From contig CAJXTM010000020.1 in assembly GCA_913061385.1 (NCBI GenBank), positions 1-13,230 of the forward strand: a stretch of 13,230 bases of DNA, written 5' to 3'. Below are positions 5,386-13,230 of the stretch, one piece after another. The stretch comes from an uncultured Rhodopirellula sp. (GTDB lineage: Bacteria; Planctomycetota; Planctomycetia; Pirellulales; Pirellulaceae). How positions within the stretch are numbered: the first letter of the stretch is position 1; each line of letters begins with the position of its first letter. The notes under the pieces were generated by a model. The model did no database searches, was not told the DNA's origin, and worked only from the letters and a program-made list of their open reading frames with translations. The translations under genes were made by a program, and so were the position numbers.

Positions 5386-7605
5386 TCAATCGTTCTCTGT
5401 TTGCTCGATCAGAGCCTGACGTAGACGAGTCGCTTCGGATTGTGCGAAGCCTTCGTCATCGTGGTCAATCAACCAGTCAAGGTCTTGGATTGCTGCCGCT
5501 TTACGCCCCGTCATCATTCGGATCTGGGATCGCATCCTTCGTGCAAGAATCGAATCGGGTTCAATGGCGACAGAAGCTTCGCAGTATCGATTGATCGCTT
5601 CAGCATCTTGATCGTTGCTGGCAACGCTGATCAGATTTCCCAGCACACGGTTCAGGATTTCAATCGGGCTTTGCGCACGTAGGTCATCAGGGGTGATTGG
5701 GCGATTATTCCGATTGGCAACAATGTTTTCGGCATCGTTCATGGTCAAAAATTTACCACGTTCAAAAACATCAATCAGTTGCTGATTGTTATTGTTAACA
5801 ATGTGCCTTGCAACAAAATGGCCGGGTAGTCCTACACCCTCGATACTGAGTCCGATTCGTTGACCTAGTTCCATGTAGAGAATCGAAAGCGTGATGGGGA
5901 GGCCTTCGCGATCATCAATCACACGGTTGAGGTGACTGTTTGCAGGATGGTAGTACTCGGCATGGCCACCATGAAAACCGTTCTCCTCGAAGAGGTATTC
6001 GTGCAATGACTTGCGTTTCGATTTTGGGGTCGCGTTCTTCTGAAATTTGACGGAGATCTCCCGTCCCATTTCATCGACTCGTGCCATGTAGGCATCAATG
6101 TCGATGTCAGGGTCATCAAGCCTGGCAATCAATAGTGAGCCACGCAGCAGCATGTTGTCTGGGCTCCGGCGGGCCAATTCGGCAAGTTCGCGTGTGACAG
6201 GGGCAATGGTGACATCCGAGGCGAGACGCCGCAGTTCATCTGCCTGCTTTTCGATCTTCGCCACCCTTTGTTTGATCTTCAGGTTGGTTGCTTCGTTAGA
6301 TTCGCCGAGATCTATAATGTCTGCTGGCGTAAGTTCACGCAGTTTTGACGGTTGGGAAAAAATTTCGCTTATCAATGCTTCTGCCCGCTTCGTCATCGGA
6401 GGGACTCTGAGATCAGTACCGATTTCAAAGTTTTTGAAATCAGGCTTGGTGTCTCGGAATTTAACAAGGCCAGATTTTCCCGAAGTCAGTTGTGTGTCGT
6501 TGGATTCGATTACCAAGTGACCGTTGACGAAGCACTTTAGTTTGCCAGGTTCGACGTGGACTCGCAGTCGATTCCAGTCACCAGGCAGATAGTGTTTGGT
6601 GCGAACTTCCTCAAGGACCTCCCACGAATAAACAGATGGTCCTTTGAAGCAGGTTAGCCTGAGTTGCCCATTACTTGGGTAGAAAGCGTAGTGTCGATTT
6701 TCGCCATCTGAGTAAAAGGCGATTCCAGCAGCACCCGATTCCTGATCTAGCCGAACATGTACTGCAATTTCAAAAAAAGTGTCAGGCGTTGCCGGTTTCG
6801 CAAGGCAAAGCGCGCGACCACCAAATCCTGATCCGGCACCACGAGCCATGATCATTCCGCCACGTTGATTCCAGGTGGCATTGAAAACTGAGAGCCATTT
6901 CTTTTCGTTCACCAGCCCCAGATTAATCCATCTTTCATAGACAACTGGGTTTGACGTTTCACGCAGGGCGTCTAATTGACTGATCGGGATTGCGAATCCC
7001 AGATTGTCATCGATGGCAGATTTCATGTTGATGATGCCAATCACTTTGCCCTCGATGTTGATCAACGGGCCACCACTGTTGCCGGGCTGGGTTGGCATCG
7101 CCAACTGGATCATTTTTCGACCTTCAATTTCTTGCATGGCAGATATGATCCCGGTGACAACACTGTCGCGCATTCCAAGCGGATTGCCGAACGCAAGAAC
7201 ACGAGAACCCTGTGAAGGAAGAGAGTTATTTGCAAGTTCGAGTGCAGGGAGTTTCTCTTTGCCGATATCGACTCGTAACAACGCAAGGTCACTGGTGCGA
7301 TCTGATGACTCGACTGCTAGTACCGGCAAGACGCGGCCAGAGGATAATTCAACAGTAAAGGGTCGACCTTCTGTGATCACATGAAAGTTGGTGGCAATCA
7401 AACCGGTCGCGTCGATGACAAATCCTGTTCCGATACCAATCTGTTGTCCGTCTCGTCCGTTGACCCGGATGGTGGCAACCGATGGCGTCACTGTTTGAAT
7501 CAGATTTTTCAGGACTTGCGGTTTGACCAAGTCATTGGGTTCGTCAGCGAGGGTCGGGATCGCGACGATGCTCAGTAGCAATGCAAACGGGAAGGCAGGT
7601 TGCAT
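5386..7605 (-). CDS. Secreted trypsin-like (S1C) protease fused to concanavalin-like, SirB1 and TPR-like modules
   Basis: This is a 739-residue exported multidomain protein. Residues 1-20 are a Sec signal peptide (PTLADE cleavage region). Residues about 30-215 form a DegP/HtrA-like serine protease with an intact triad: H75 in TNFHVI, D106 in SDLALL and S177 in GNSGG. No PDZ domain follows. Residues about 226-398 look like a concanavalin-like/DUF1080 (3-keto-disaccharide hydrolase-type) fold (GIAFYSDGENRHYAFYP, DWNRLRVHVEPGKLKCFVNG). Residues about 445-465 are helical. Residues about 466-660 match the SirB1 transglutaminase-like family (NSHLNRVIDDREGLPITLS, GVGLPGHFVARH). A TPR-like helical tail runs to the end (EASVAIEPDSILARR). 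The ATG at 7605 is supported by GAGGAA 7 nt upstream. It is divergent from the sulfatase gene. A role in envelope or extracellular protein processing is inferred; substrates are unknown, and SirB1 domains are usually thought non-catalytic. Confidence 0.88.
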   Translation of the reverse strand: MQPAFPFALLLSIVAIPTLADEPNDLVKPQVLKNLIQTVTPSVATIRVNGRDGQQIGIGTGFVIDATGLIATNFHVITEGRPFTVELSSGRVLPVLAVESSDRTSDLALLRVDIGKEKLPALELANNSLPSQGSRVLAFGNPLGMRDSVVTGIISAMQEIEGRKMIQLAMPTQPGNSGGPLINIEGKVIGIINMKSAIDDNLGFAIPISQLDALRETSNPVVYERWINLGLVNEKKWLSVFNATWNQRGGMIMARGAGSGFGGRALCLAKPATPDTFFEIAVHVRLDQESGAAGIAFYSDGENRHYAFYPSNGQLRLTCFKGPSVYSWEVLEEVRTKHYLPGDWNRLRVHVEPGKLKCFVNGHLVIESNDTQLTSGKSGLVKFRDTKPDFKNFEIGTDLRVPPMTKRAEALISEIFSQPSKLRELTPADIIDLGESNEATNLKIKQRVAKIEKQADELRRLASDVTIAPVTRELAELARRSPDNMLLRGSLLIARLDDPDIDIDAYMARVDEMGREISVKFQKNATPKSKRKSLHEYLFEENGFHGGHAEYYHPANSHLNRVIDDREGLPITLSILYMELGQRIGLSIEGVGLPGHFVARHIVNNNNQQLIDVFERGKFLTMNDAENIVANRNNRPITPDDLRAQSPIEILNRVLGNLISVASNDQDAEAINRYCEASVAIEPDSILARRMRSQIRMMTGRKAAAIQDLDWLIDHDDEGFAQSEATRLRQALIEQTEND

Positions 7606-7858
7606 TTTATTTCCTCAAGGTGGCTTCCGCATTGCGGGGCTTTATCTGTCTTTTAATCACTCAATCATAGCTGCAATGCATCTTTGGTCCTGACACATTA
7701 CAGTGGTGATTGTAGTCGTGGGCGAGGCATTGAATTAAATTACCGAAGACCGCACCGTTTTCGTTGCATCATGTTTGGTAGAGGCCGGGACATGACGTCA
7801 CGACTTCGCCCTATCCTCAGACATTCTACCTCTTTTGTTCTTAATGTTGGTGACAGTC
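7606..7858. other. Divergent promoter region between protease and sulfatase genes
   Basis: These 253 bp must carry both promoters. I see no strong -35/-10 pair. An 8-bp palindrome TGACGTCA sits at 7793-7800, 59 bp before the sulfatase start, and the same palindrome occurs at 970-977. Confidence 0.4.
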
Positions 7859-9337
7859 ATGATTCGCTTTTTACTCGTTGCGGTTTCGTTTGCAGGTTCG
7901 CTGTTCTGTGCAGAGCGTTCTGATGCAGCCGAAGGGAAACACCCAAATTTGCTTTTTGTGCTTGTCGACGACCTCGGGTACATGGACATCGGAGCCAACA
8001 ATCCCGCAACTTTTTACGAAACGCCGAACATTGACGCACTGGCGAATTCAGGGATGCGGTTCACCAATGGTTATGCCGCCAATCCTGTATGTTCGCCGAC
8101 GAGGTACAGCATTCTGACCGGGAAATATCCGAGCCGTGTGGATGCAACTAATTTTTTTGCAGGCAATCGTGGAGGGCGTTTTTTGCCCGCCGTTCTCAAT
8201 GATCGCATGCCCTTGGATGAATGGACATTGGCAGAAGCCGTGAAGGCATCGGGTTACTCGACATTTTTCGCAGGGAAATGGCACCTCGGGCCCACGGAGG
8301 AATTTTGGCCTGTACATCAGGGATTCGATGTGAATGCTGGGGGCCATCGGGCGGGTGGTCCGTTCAAGGCCGGTAAGTATTTCTCTCCATATGCGAATCC
8401 GAGGTTGCAGGACGGTCCTAAGGGGGAGCATTTGACTGCAAGACTTGCTGATGAAACTGTCACATTCATCCGAGAGCACAAGGAACAACCATTCCTTGCC
8501 TATCTTTCGTTTTACTCCGTCCACACACCACTGATGGCACCGCGTGATCTGGTTGCGAAGTATCAAAACAAGGCCAAGCGTTTAGGTTTGTCTGAGGCAG
8601 ACGTGTTTAGTGACGAAGAGCAGGTATGGCCCAATGCCCAGAAACGTAAAGTCCGCTCGTTGCAGACACATGCCACCTATGCGGCAATGGTTGAGTCAAT
8701 GGATAAGGCCGTTGGGAAGGTGTTGACCACTCTGGATGAGTTGGGATTGGCAGAGAATACGATTGTGTGTTTAACCAGTGATAATGGTGGACTCTCTACG
8801 TCAGAAGGCTCGCCGACAAGTAACTTGCCTTTGCGTGGTGGCAAAGGTTGGCTGTACGAAGGTGGAATCAGAGAAGCGTTCATGATCCGTGCCCCAGGTG
8901 TCACCAAACCGGGGACTACCTGTGATGTACCGGTAATGAGCATCGATTTCTATCCAACGCTGATTGAGTTGTGTGGGATACCAGCGGTCAACCAAACACA
9001 ACTTGACGGTGAGAGCCTCGTTTCCTTGCTGAGTGGTGGTAACGAAACAAAACGCACGTCACTCTTTTGGCATTATCCCCACTACAGCAATCAGGGCGGT
9101 TTTCCAGGAGGTGCAGTTCGGTCTGGGAATTGGAAGTTGGTCGAACGCTATGAGGATGGGCGAAAACACCTCTATCATCTCGGAGATGACATTGGTGAAC
9201 GTAATGATGTCGCTGACAAGCATCCTGAACTCGTTCAGCGGATGATCTCTGACCTTCATTCGTGGTATCAGGAAGTGGATGCGAAATTTCTGCGGTCAAA
9301 GCCCAATGGGCCACAAGCATGGGTGCCAGGTCATTAG
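7859..9337 (+). CDS. Secreted sulfatase (formylglycine-dependent, Cys type)
   Basis: This is a 492-residue sulfatase of the alkaline-phosphatase superfamily, which hydrolyses sulfate esters, probably from algal or other sulfated polysaccharides outside the cytoplasm. A signal peptide (MIRFLLVAVSFAGSLFCA) precedes the N-terminal metal motif LLFVLVDDLGY (D37, D38). The C-x-P-x-R signature CSPTR has C78 for conversion to formylglycine and R82. GKWHLG (K140, H142), SVHTP (H222), TSDNGG (D308, N309) and a downstream K329 complete the expected active-site set. The C-terminal subdomain is present and length is typical. The ATG at 7859 best fits the signal peptide; an in-frame TTG at 7835 and ATG at 7844 would only add residues before it. 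No formylglycine-generating enzyme is in the window. It stands alone, divergent from the protease fusion. Substrate cannot be read from sequence. Confidence 0.95.
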   Translation: MIRFLLVAVSFAGSLFCAERSDAAEGKHPNLLFVLVDDLGYMDIGANNPATFYETPNIDALANSGMRFTNGYAANPVCSPTRYSILTGKYPSRVDATNFFAGNRGGRFLPAVLNDRMPLDEWTLAEAVKASGYSTFFAGKWHLGPTEEFWPVHQGFDVNAGGHRAGGPFKAGKYFSPYANPRLQDGPKGEHLTARLADETVTFIREHKEQPFLAYLSFYSVHTPLMAPRDLVAKYQNKAKRLGLSEADVFSDEEQVWPNAQKRKVRSLQTHATYAAMVESMDKAVGKVLTTLDELGLAENTIVCLTSDNGGLSTSEGSPTSNLPLRGGKGWLYEGGIREAFMIRAPGVTKPGTTCDVPVMSIDFYPTLIELCGIPAVNQTQLDGESLVSLLSGGNETKRTSLFWHYPHYSNQGGFPGGAVRSGNWKLVERYEDGRKHLYHLGDDIGERNDVADKHPELVQRMISDLHSWYQEVDAKFLRSKPNGPQAWVPGH

Positions 9338-9758
9338 TCTTCTGCTGATCGTTGTTGCGAATGCGGAAGATGCAATTCGCAAGACGCTGGGTGATCTTGG
9401 GGTGGTGAGAAGTTGTTCAGGGTCGCTGACACGCCTGTACTGATCTGCTGAATGGTGGACTGCATTACTTTCGAAGCTGTTCAAGGCTGAGTGCAGGATG
9501 CGATTTGTTGGGCGTTGCCTGTTAGCGTCGCCGGACAAGGCTGTTTGACTGAGCCGTTCAGGCTGTGTAATCGGTAAAGTCGCTGCCGAGTCTAGGGGCT
9601 GTAACGTTTTCTCGGGATCTACCGTTCCGTTTCGTTGTTCGGTTGTTCCAGTTGTGTCGTGTGATCGGCCGATACCGAACATAACGCACCGTGCAGACGG
9701 TCCGGTTATCCAGATTGTCTGGTATAGCGGATTGCGTGGTAAACCAAGGCTTAATTCC
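9338..9758 (+). other. Intergenic region between sulfatase and TolC-like gene
   Basis: No gene is supported. Just after the sulfatase stop there is a perfect 8-bp inverted repeat (9355-9362 with 9375-9382). Upstream of the TolC-like start, AAGG at about 9745 is the only ribosome-site candidate. An in-frame GTG at 9654 would extend the TolC-like ORF through part of this region, but that stretch does not look like signal peptide or family sequence. Confidence 0.5.
9355..9382 (+). other. Hairpin after the sulfatase gene
   Basis: TTGCGAAT and ATTCGCAA are exact reverse complements around a 12-nt loop. Two more GC pairs can form with a bulged A, leaving a purine-rich loop (GGAAGAT). It starts 17 bp after the stop codon. 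There is no T-run, so it may stabilise or end the transcript only weakly. Confidence 0.45.
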
Positions 9759-11870
9759 ATGCGACTCCGCATACCCAAAACGTTCTGTCAGCAGCATTCG
9801 GGCAGTCACAAACATCACGGTTGTTTTTCCATATCACATCGAGTGCTTCGGGCGCGGCGGTACGCCGCTGCGGTTGCCTTCGTCGCTGTTTTCATGGTTT
9901 CAACGATAACGGGTTGCTCCATTGCGCGTCTTATCCCGGATGGAAAGCACGATACAAAAAAGTCGTATCATGCAAACCATGGTTTGAGTATTCAGTACCC
10001 AGAAGTGAAGCAGTGTGAAACGCCAACTCTCTTGAAGGCACAGCAGACGACGGTTCCATTGACGATGCAGGATCCGGCTGATCTTCCAACTTTGGATTTG
10101 TCGTTGCAGGATGCAGTCAATTTGGCAGTAACTTCGAGTCCGGTTTTACGCACTGTGGGTGCATCTCAGGACGTGCGGGTTGCAGTCCAAGGAGTAGCGA
10201 CTGTCTACGATCCGGCAATCACAGCTTCGTCACCACAGTTTGGCACAGAAGCCGCCTTGTCAGCTTTTGATGCCCAATACGCACAGCAGCTATTTTGGTC
10301 GTCAGTTGATCGCCCTAACAATGTCGCGCCCAACGGCGTTACCGCTGCTTTTACTCCCACGGTTTCATTGGCAAAGAATGCTGCTTTCAATGCAGAGCTT
10401 TCGAAGACAACTGCGACGGGCGGCAGTTATGCATTGCGGCACATTGTTAACTACTCGCGAACAAATCAACCCTTTCGAGCTTTCACAAGTGCATTTGATG
10501 GCTGGGTGGAAGCCGAGTGGCGTCAACCGTTGGCACAAGGGGCTGGCTCAACTTATAACCGTATTGCGGGCCCGGGATCTGTCCCCGGACAGTACAACGG
10601 AGTTCTGATTGCGCGAGTCAATGAAGATTTGTCTTTGGTTGACTTTGAGACGTCAGTCATCCAATTGGTCACTGATGTAGAGCAAAAATATTGGGACTTG
10701 GTGACTGCGTATCGTAGGCTAGATACAGCAGTACGTGGCCGCGAATTGGCCCGCCGAACTTGGGAGTACAACAAGAAACGTTTCGAAGTCGGTGCGGGAC
10801 GCCTCGATGATGAAGCGCAGGCTAGATCCCAGTATTACAATTTCGAGGCTCAGGTACAGGCAGAGTTGGCCGGTCCAAACGGCCTCTATCAGACAGAGCA
10901 AGACCTGCGATACATGGTTGGCATGGTTGCCACCGATGGTCGTCTGCTGCGGCCCACTACGGAGCCGATTGATGTACGTGTGGTGTTCGATTGGGAGAGC
11001 GCACTTGCGCAGGCGTTAGAACGCCGAGCAGAAATACGCAGACAGAAATTTCAGGTGAAACGTCGAGATATGGAGCTGGTTGCCGCGCGACTCAATTACA
11101 AGCCAAGAGTGGATTTCGTTAGCCAATATCGCTGGTACGGTCTGGGGAATCACTTGATTGGCAGTAAAGATGCTGCCCTTGATAATATGTATGGTGAGAT
11201 TACCGGTGGTAATTATCAGGAATGGCAGGCGGGTGTGGATTTGCGATTTCCTGTCGGACTCCGGACAGCTGGGCTCGCTATCGCGAACGCCAAACTCAAC
11301 GTAAAACGTGAGCGTGCTGTCCTTGCGGAAACCGAGTTTCTAATCAGTCATAATCTTTCGAAGGCGGCGAGACAGGTAACGACTACTCATGAACTACTGG
11401 AAACCAATTATGATCGGCTGATCGCCGACCTGAACCAAGTCGACGTTCTTGATACTCGTTACCGAATCGGCTCCGACAATATACGTGACCTGCTCCTTGC
11501 ACAGCGGCAATTGGTTAACAGTGCAACGGAGTTCTACAGTTCGCTGTCGAGGTATAATTTGGCGATCCGAGATTTTCATCGAGAGAAGGGGTCGTTGCTG
11601 GCTTACAACAATGTACAACTCGCTGAGGGGCCGTGGGCGAAGGGTGCTGAGTATGATGCTTATCGCACCGGGCGTTTTTTGAGGCCAAGTGTATTCCCAG
11701 CGGCGAAGAGTGTTCCCGCTCCCGTCACCAATGGTCCCTTCAATCCCTCTGCGGCTCAAAATACTTCCCTCCCTGTTCGTGCTGACGCCGAAGCGAAGCA
11801 GCAGATGCCGGTTCTAACGGAGGTGGATGGTGAAAATCGGTCAGAACCGTTGCCAACAGGTGGCCGGTAG
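9759..11870 (+). CDS. TolC-family outer membrane efflux lipoprotein
   Basis: This is a 703-residue outer-membrane channel subunit of the OEP/TolC family, which as a trimer would work with a periplasmic adaptor and an inner-membrane transporter to expel or secrete substrates. A hydrophobic segment ends in a lipobox (STITGC, Cys 53 from this start), so lipid anchoring is likely. The first OEP repeat begins at about residues 112-123 (LDLSLQDAVNLA). Long amphipathic helices follow (LVTDVEQKYWDLVTAYRRL, RRTWEYNKKRFEVGAGRLD). The second repeat begins near RRAEIRRQKFQVKRRDMEL and ends with QRQLVNSATEFYSSLSRYNL. A Pro/Ala-rich tail follows. It is longer than E. coli TolC (about 470 mature residues), which fits planctomycete homologues as I recall them. 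The ATG at 9759 is chosen for AAGG 10 nt upstream, although it leaves an unusually long 52-residue leader; GTG at 9843 would give a shorter one. No partner genes lie in the window. Confidence 0.92.
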   Translation: MRLRIPKTFCQQHSGSHKHHGCFSISHRVLRARRYAAAVAFVAVFMVSTITGCSIARLIPDGKHDTKKSYHANHGLSIQYPEVKQCETPTLLKAQQTTVPLTMQDPADLPTLDLSLQDAVNLAVTSSPVLRTVGASQDVRVAVQGVATVYDPAITASSPQFGTEAALSAFDAQYAQQLFWSSVDRPNNVAPNGVTAAFTPTVSLAKNAAFNAELSKTTATGGSYALRHIVNYSRTNQPFRAFTSAFDGWVEAEWRQPLAQGAGSTYNRIAGPGSVPGQYNGVLIARVNEDLSLVDFETSVIQLVTDVEQKYWDLVTAYRRLDTAVRGRELARRTWEYNKKRFEVGAGRLDDEAQARSQYYNFEAQVQAELAGPNGLYQTEQDLRYMVGMVATDGRLLRPTTEPIDVRVVFDWESALAQALERRAEIRRQKFQVKRRDMELVAARLNYKPRVDFVSQYRWYGLGNHLIGSKDAALDNMYGEITGGNYQEWQAGVDLRFPVGLRTAGLAIANAKLNVKRERAVLAETEFLISHNLSKAARQVTTTHELLETNYDRLIADLNQVDVLDTRYRIGSDNIRDLLLAQRQLVNSATEFYSSLSRYNLAIRDFHREKGSLLAYNNVQLAEGPWAKGAEYDAYRTGRFLRPSVFPAAKSVPAPVTNGPFNPSAAQNTSLPVRADAEAKQQMPVLTEVDGENRSEPLPTGGR

Positions 11871-11883
11871 CTTGAGGATAATG

Positions 11884-11913
11884 AGTAGTCGAAACCAAAA
11901 ATGCTCGACGACT
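11884..11913 (+). terminator. Possible hairpin terminator after the TolC-like gene
   Basis: AGTAGTCGA (11884-11892) and TCGACGACT (11905-11913) pair at 8 of 9 positions around a 12-nt loop, 14 bp after the stop codon. Only TT follows, so it is a weak intrinsic terminator at best. Confidence 0.4.
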
Positions 11914-11967
11914 TTGATGATGTGACCCAATTACCCAGACTCAGTGTCGTTCCCGGCAATTTAGAGT

Positions 11968-11997
11968 TTGGTAAACCGATGAGAGATTGGTAAACCG
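11968..11997. repeat. 11-bp direct repeat, period 19
   Basis: TTGGTAAACCG occurs at 11968-11978 and again at 11987-11997, in the convergent space between the TolC-like gene and trmB. Function is unknown. Confidence 0.5.
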
Positions 11998-12106
11998 TCA
12001 ACTTGAATCCTGTGGGAGAGGTTCCGCCGCCCAAGTCGCTAGCACTTTAGAATAGAAATTGATTGATTGCCTTCGCGTTGGGCAACGAACGAATGTAGAT
12101 AATTAT

Positions 12107-12769
12107 TCAATGCCGTTCGTAACGTACCCGGTAAACGGGGATTTGGTGCTGTCTGCTGCGACGCTCAAAGTGGGTTCGATAGTCGAGATCGTGATTTGCC
12201 GCTGCCTCTTCTTCTGGAATTGGGACGCCGAATTCGGGAGCCAGTTCGGCGATCATTTCAACAGTGTTTTCAAAGTAGTCCAGGACATCTGTCCAGAAGT
12301 GCAAGCGTCCTCCAGGGCGTAGGACTCTCGAAATATTCCGAATGCTTTTCTCGTTTACCACTCTTCGTTTCCTGTGCCGCTTTTTCCACCAGGGATCAGG
12401 AAAGTAAACGTGGACGGCTTCAAGGCTTCCGGGGTCGATGCGGTCCTGAAACAATGGTTCTGCATTTCCGGCGACCATGATCGCGTTAGGTTTTGAATCC
12501 TGCGTGTCGATTCGTGATCTCAGAAGACGCCCGGCAGAATGAGCGGCGTACTTGGCCATGATTTCAATGCCGAGGAAATTGTGTCCTGGATTGGCAGCAG
12601 AAGCTGTCGTCATGAATAGCCCCTTCCCCGAACCGATTTCAATTTCAAGGGGAGCACTGTTACCGAACAGGCTTGAACTGCTTAATTTCTTAGGCAGTTC
12701 ATCGACATCACGAAGCACTTGAGAGAGGTCGAGGCTGGCGGGGGGGCGTTTGATGGGACTGCGTGGCAT
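12107..12769 (-). CDS. trmB: tRNA (guanine-N7-)-methyltransferase (TrmB)
   Basis: TrmB uses S-adenosylmethionine to form m7G46 in the variable loop of tRNAs, in the cytoplasm. The 220-residue protein is normal length. The SAM-binding motif EIGSGKG is at residues 44-50, followed by GIEI at 67-70. The family signature PDPWWKKRHRKRR is at 124-136, and the C-terminal T-x-F-E-x-R motif (T199, F201, E202, R203) completes the tRNA/SAM site. The ATG at 12769 gives the usual short basic N-terminus; no clear Shine-Dalgarno site is seen. It is convergent with the TolC-like gene and divergent from hemD, from which it is separated by 145 bp. Confidence 0.97.
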   Translation of the reverse strand: MPRSPIKRPPASLDLSQVLRDVDELPKKLSSSSLFGNSAPLEIEIGSGKGLFMTTASAANPGHNFLGIEIMAKYAAHSAGRLLRSRIDTQDSKPNAIMVAGNAEPLFQDRIDPGSLEAVHVYFPDPWWKKRHRKRRVVNEKSIRNISRVLRPGGRLHFWTDVLDYFENTVEMIAELAPEFGVPIPEEEAAANHDLDYRTHFERRSRQHQIPVYRVRYERH

Positions 12770-12914
12770 GGGATTGTGTCAAAGAGAGCCTGTGATTTTT
12801 ATCCTGTGCGGTGGACTACCGGCGAATACTGTTGGATTGTCCATGCAAGCACATCGTAACCGCCGGAGATTTCCCTACAATGACTCGTCCGGTTTGATCA
12901 ACTTCCCAAAAACG

Positions 12915-13182
12915 ATGTTCATGACGACGATGGCGAACGCAAAAGCCAATTTTAATGGATTAAAAATAGCTGCTCTTGAAAGCAGGCGTGCCGATGATAT
13001 GGCTCGCTTGATCTCTAGGGTTGGCGGTATTTCTCATGTCAGCCCCTCCATGCGAGAGGTGCCGATCGAGCCCAATCGTGGTGCAATCGATTTTGCTTAT
13101 CGGTTAATGACCGGCCAAGTGAGTGTTGTGATTCTGATGACAGGCGTGGGGTTTCGTTACCTGTTGCGTTCGGTGGAAAAAC
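12915..13182 (+). CDS. hemD: Uroporphyrinogen-III synthase (HemD), N-terminal part only
   Basis: HemD closes and isomerises hydroxymethylbilane to uroporphyrinogen III, the branch point to haem, sirohaem and cobalamin. The 89 genomic codons show the typical opening (NGLKIAALESRRADDMARLI), then GGISHVSPSMREVP, and VVILMTGVGFRYLL where the first Rossmann-like half has its T-G-x-G/N turn. The remaining two thirds are lost because adapter starts at 13183. The frame stays open through the adapter and would add false residues beginning PVSYTHLRAHE. Of several in-frame starts (ATG 12915, 12921 and 12930), the first is given. None has a good ribosome site, so the start is uncertain by a few residues. 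Confidence 0.85.
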
Positions 13183-13230
13183 CTGTCTCTTATACACATC
13201 TCCGAGCCCACGAGACCGAGGCTGATCTCG
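13183..13230 (+). other. Illumina Nextera adapter (read-2 side) with i7 index
   Basis: CTGTCTCTTATACACATCT (13183-13201) is the reverse-complement mosaic end. It is followed by CCGAGCCCACGAGAC, the 8-bp index CGAGGCTG (known as N710) and ATCTCG, the start of the flow-cell arm. This is library sequence, not genomic. Confidence 0.98.

Noticed and set aside
5386..7605. Classification of the protease as DegP/HtrA proper
   Set aside because: The triad fits S1C, but no PDZ domain is visible and other modules follow, so a degP symbol would mislead.
8048..8566. 172-codon minus-strand ORF inside the sulfatase gene
   Set aside because: It is antisense to catalytic-motif-bearing sulfatase sequence and has no recognisable features.
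1..13230. CRISPR arrays, transposases, phage genes or a defence island
   Set aside because: No regularly spaced repeats, integrase or transposase motifs, or nuclease/toxin pairs were found on either strand.

Overview
The window is a 13.2 kb assembled contig, not a clean genomic slice. Both ends are Illumina Nextera library adapter (1-41 and 13183-13230), each with its index, so only about 42-13182 is genomic. The content suggests a planctomycete, most likely Pirellulales/Rhodopirellula-like. The reasons are a secreted formylglycine-type sulfatase, a large secreted S1C protease fusion, a lipoprotein TolC of planctomycete style, lysS next to a LolC/E-type permease, and loosely packed genes with few strong Shine-Dalgarno sites. 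That assignment is inference from gene style, not from a marker gene.

Layout. 42-2602 (minus strand): lysS followed by the N-terminal part of a lipoprotein-release/FtsX-type ABC permease, cut off by the contig end. 3071-3961 (plus strand): a small secreted protein, an overlapping hypothetical gene whose last codons run into a tRNA-Ser(CGA) gene, and a strong intrinsic terminator. 4137-5090: a decayed glycosyltransferase, readable in pieces across two frames with in-frame stops. It lies just downstream of the tRNA, where a 10-bp copy of the tRNA T-arm hints at an old integration. 5386-7605 (minus strand): a four-module secreted protein (trypsin-like protease, concanavalin/DUF1080-like, SirB1 transglutaminase-like, TPR-like tail). 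7859-9337 (plus strand): a sulfatase, divergent from the protease. 9759-11870 (plus strand): a TolC-family outer-membrane lipoprotein. 12107-12769 (minus strand): trmB. 12915-13182 (plus strand): the first 89 codons of hemD, cut by the adapter.

Together this is ordinary housekeeping (lysS, tRNA-Ser, trmB, hemD) mixed with envelope and secreted functions (lipoprotein release, efflux channel, sulfatase, protease fusion). No defence system, CRISPR array, transposase or prophage is visible. The best leads are the protease-SirB1 fusion, the CDS/tRNA overlap with its possible attachment-site echo, and the glycosyltransferase pseudogene. I see no clear evidence of a wholly new multi-gene system.
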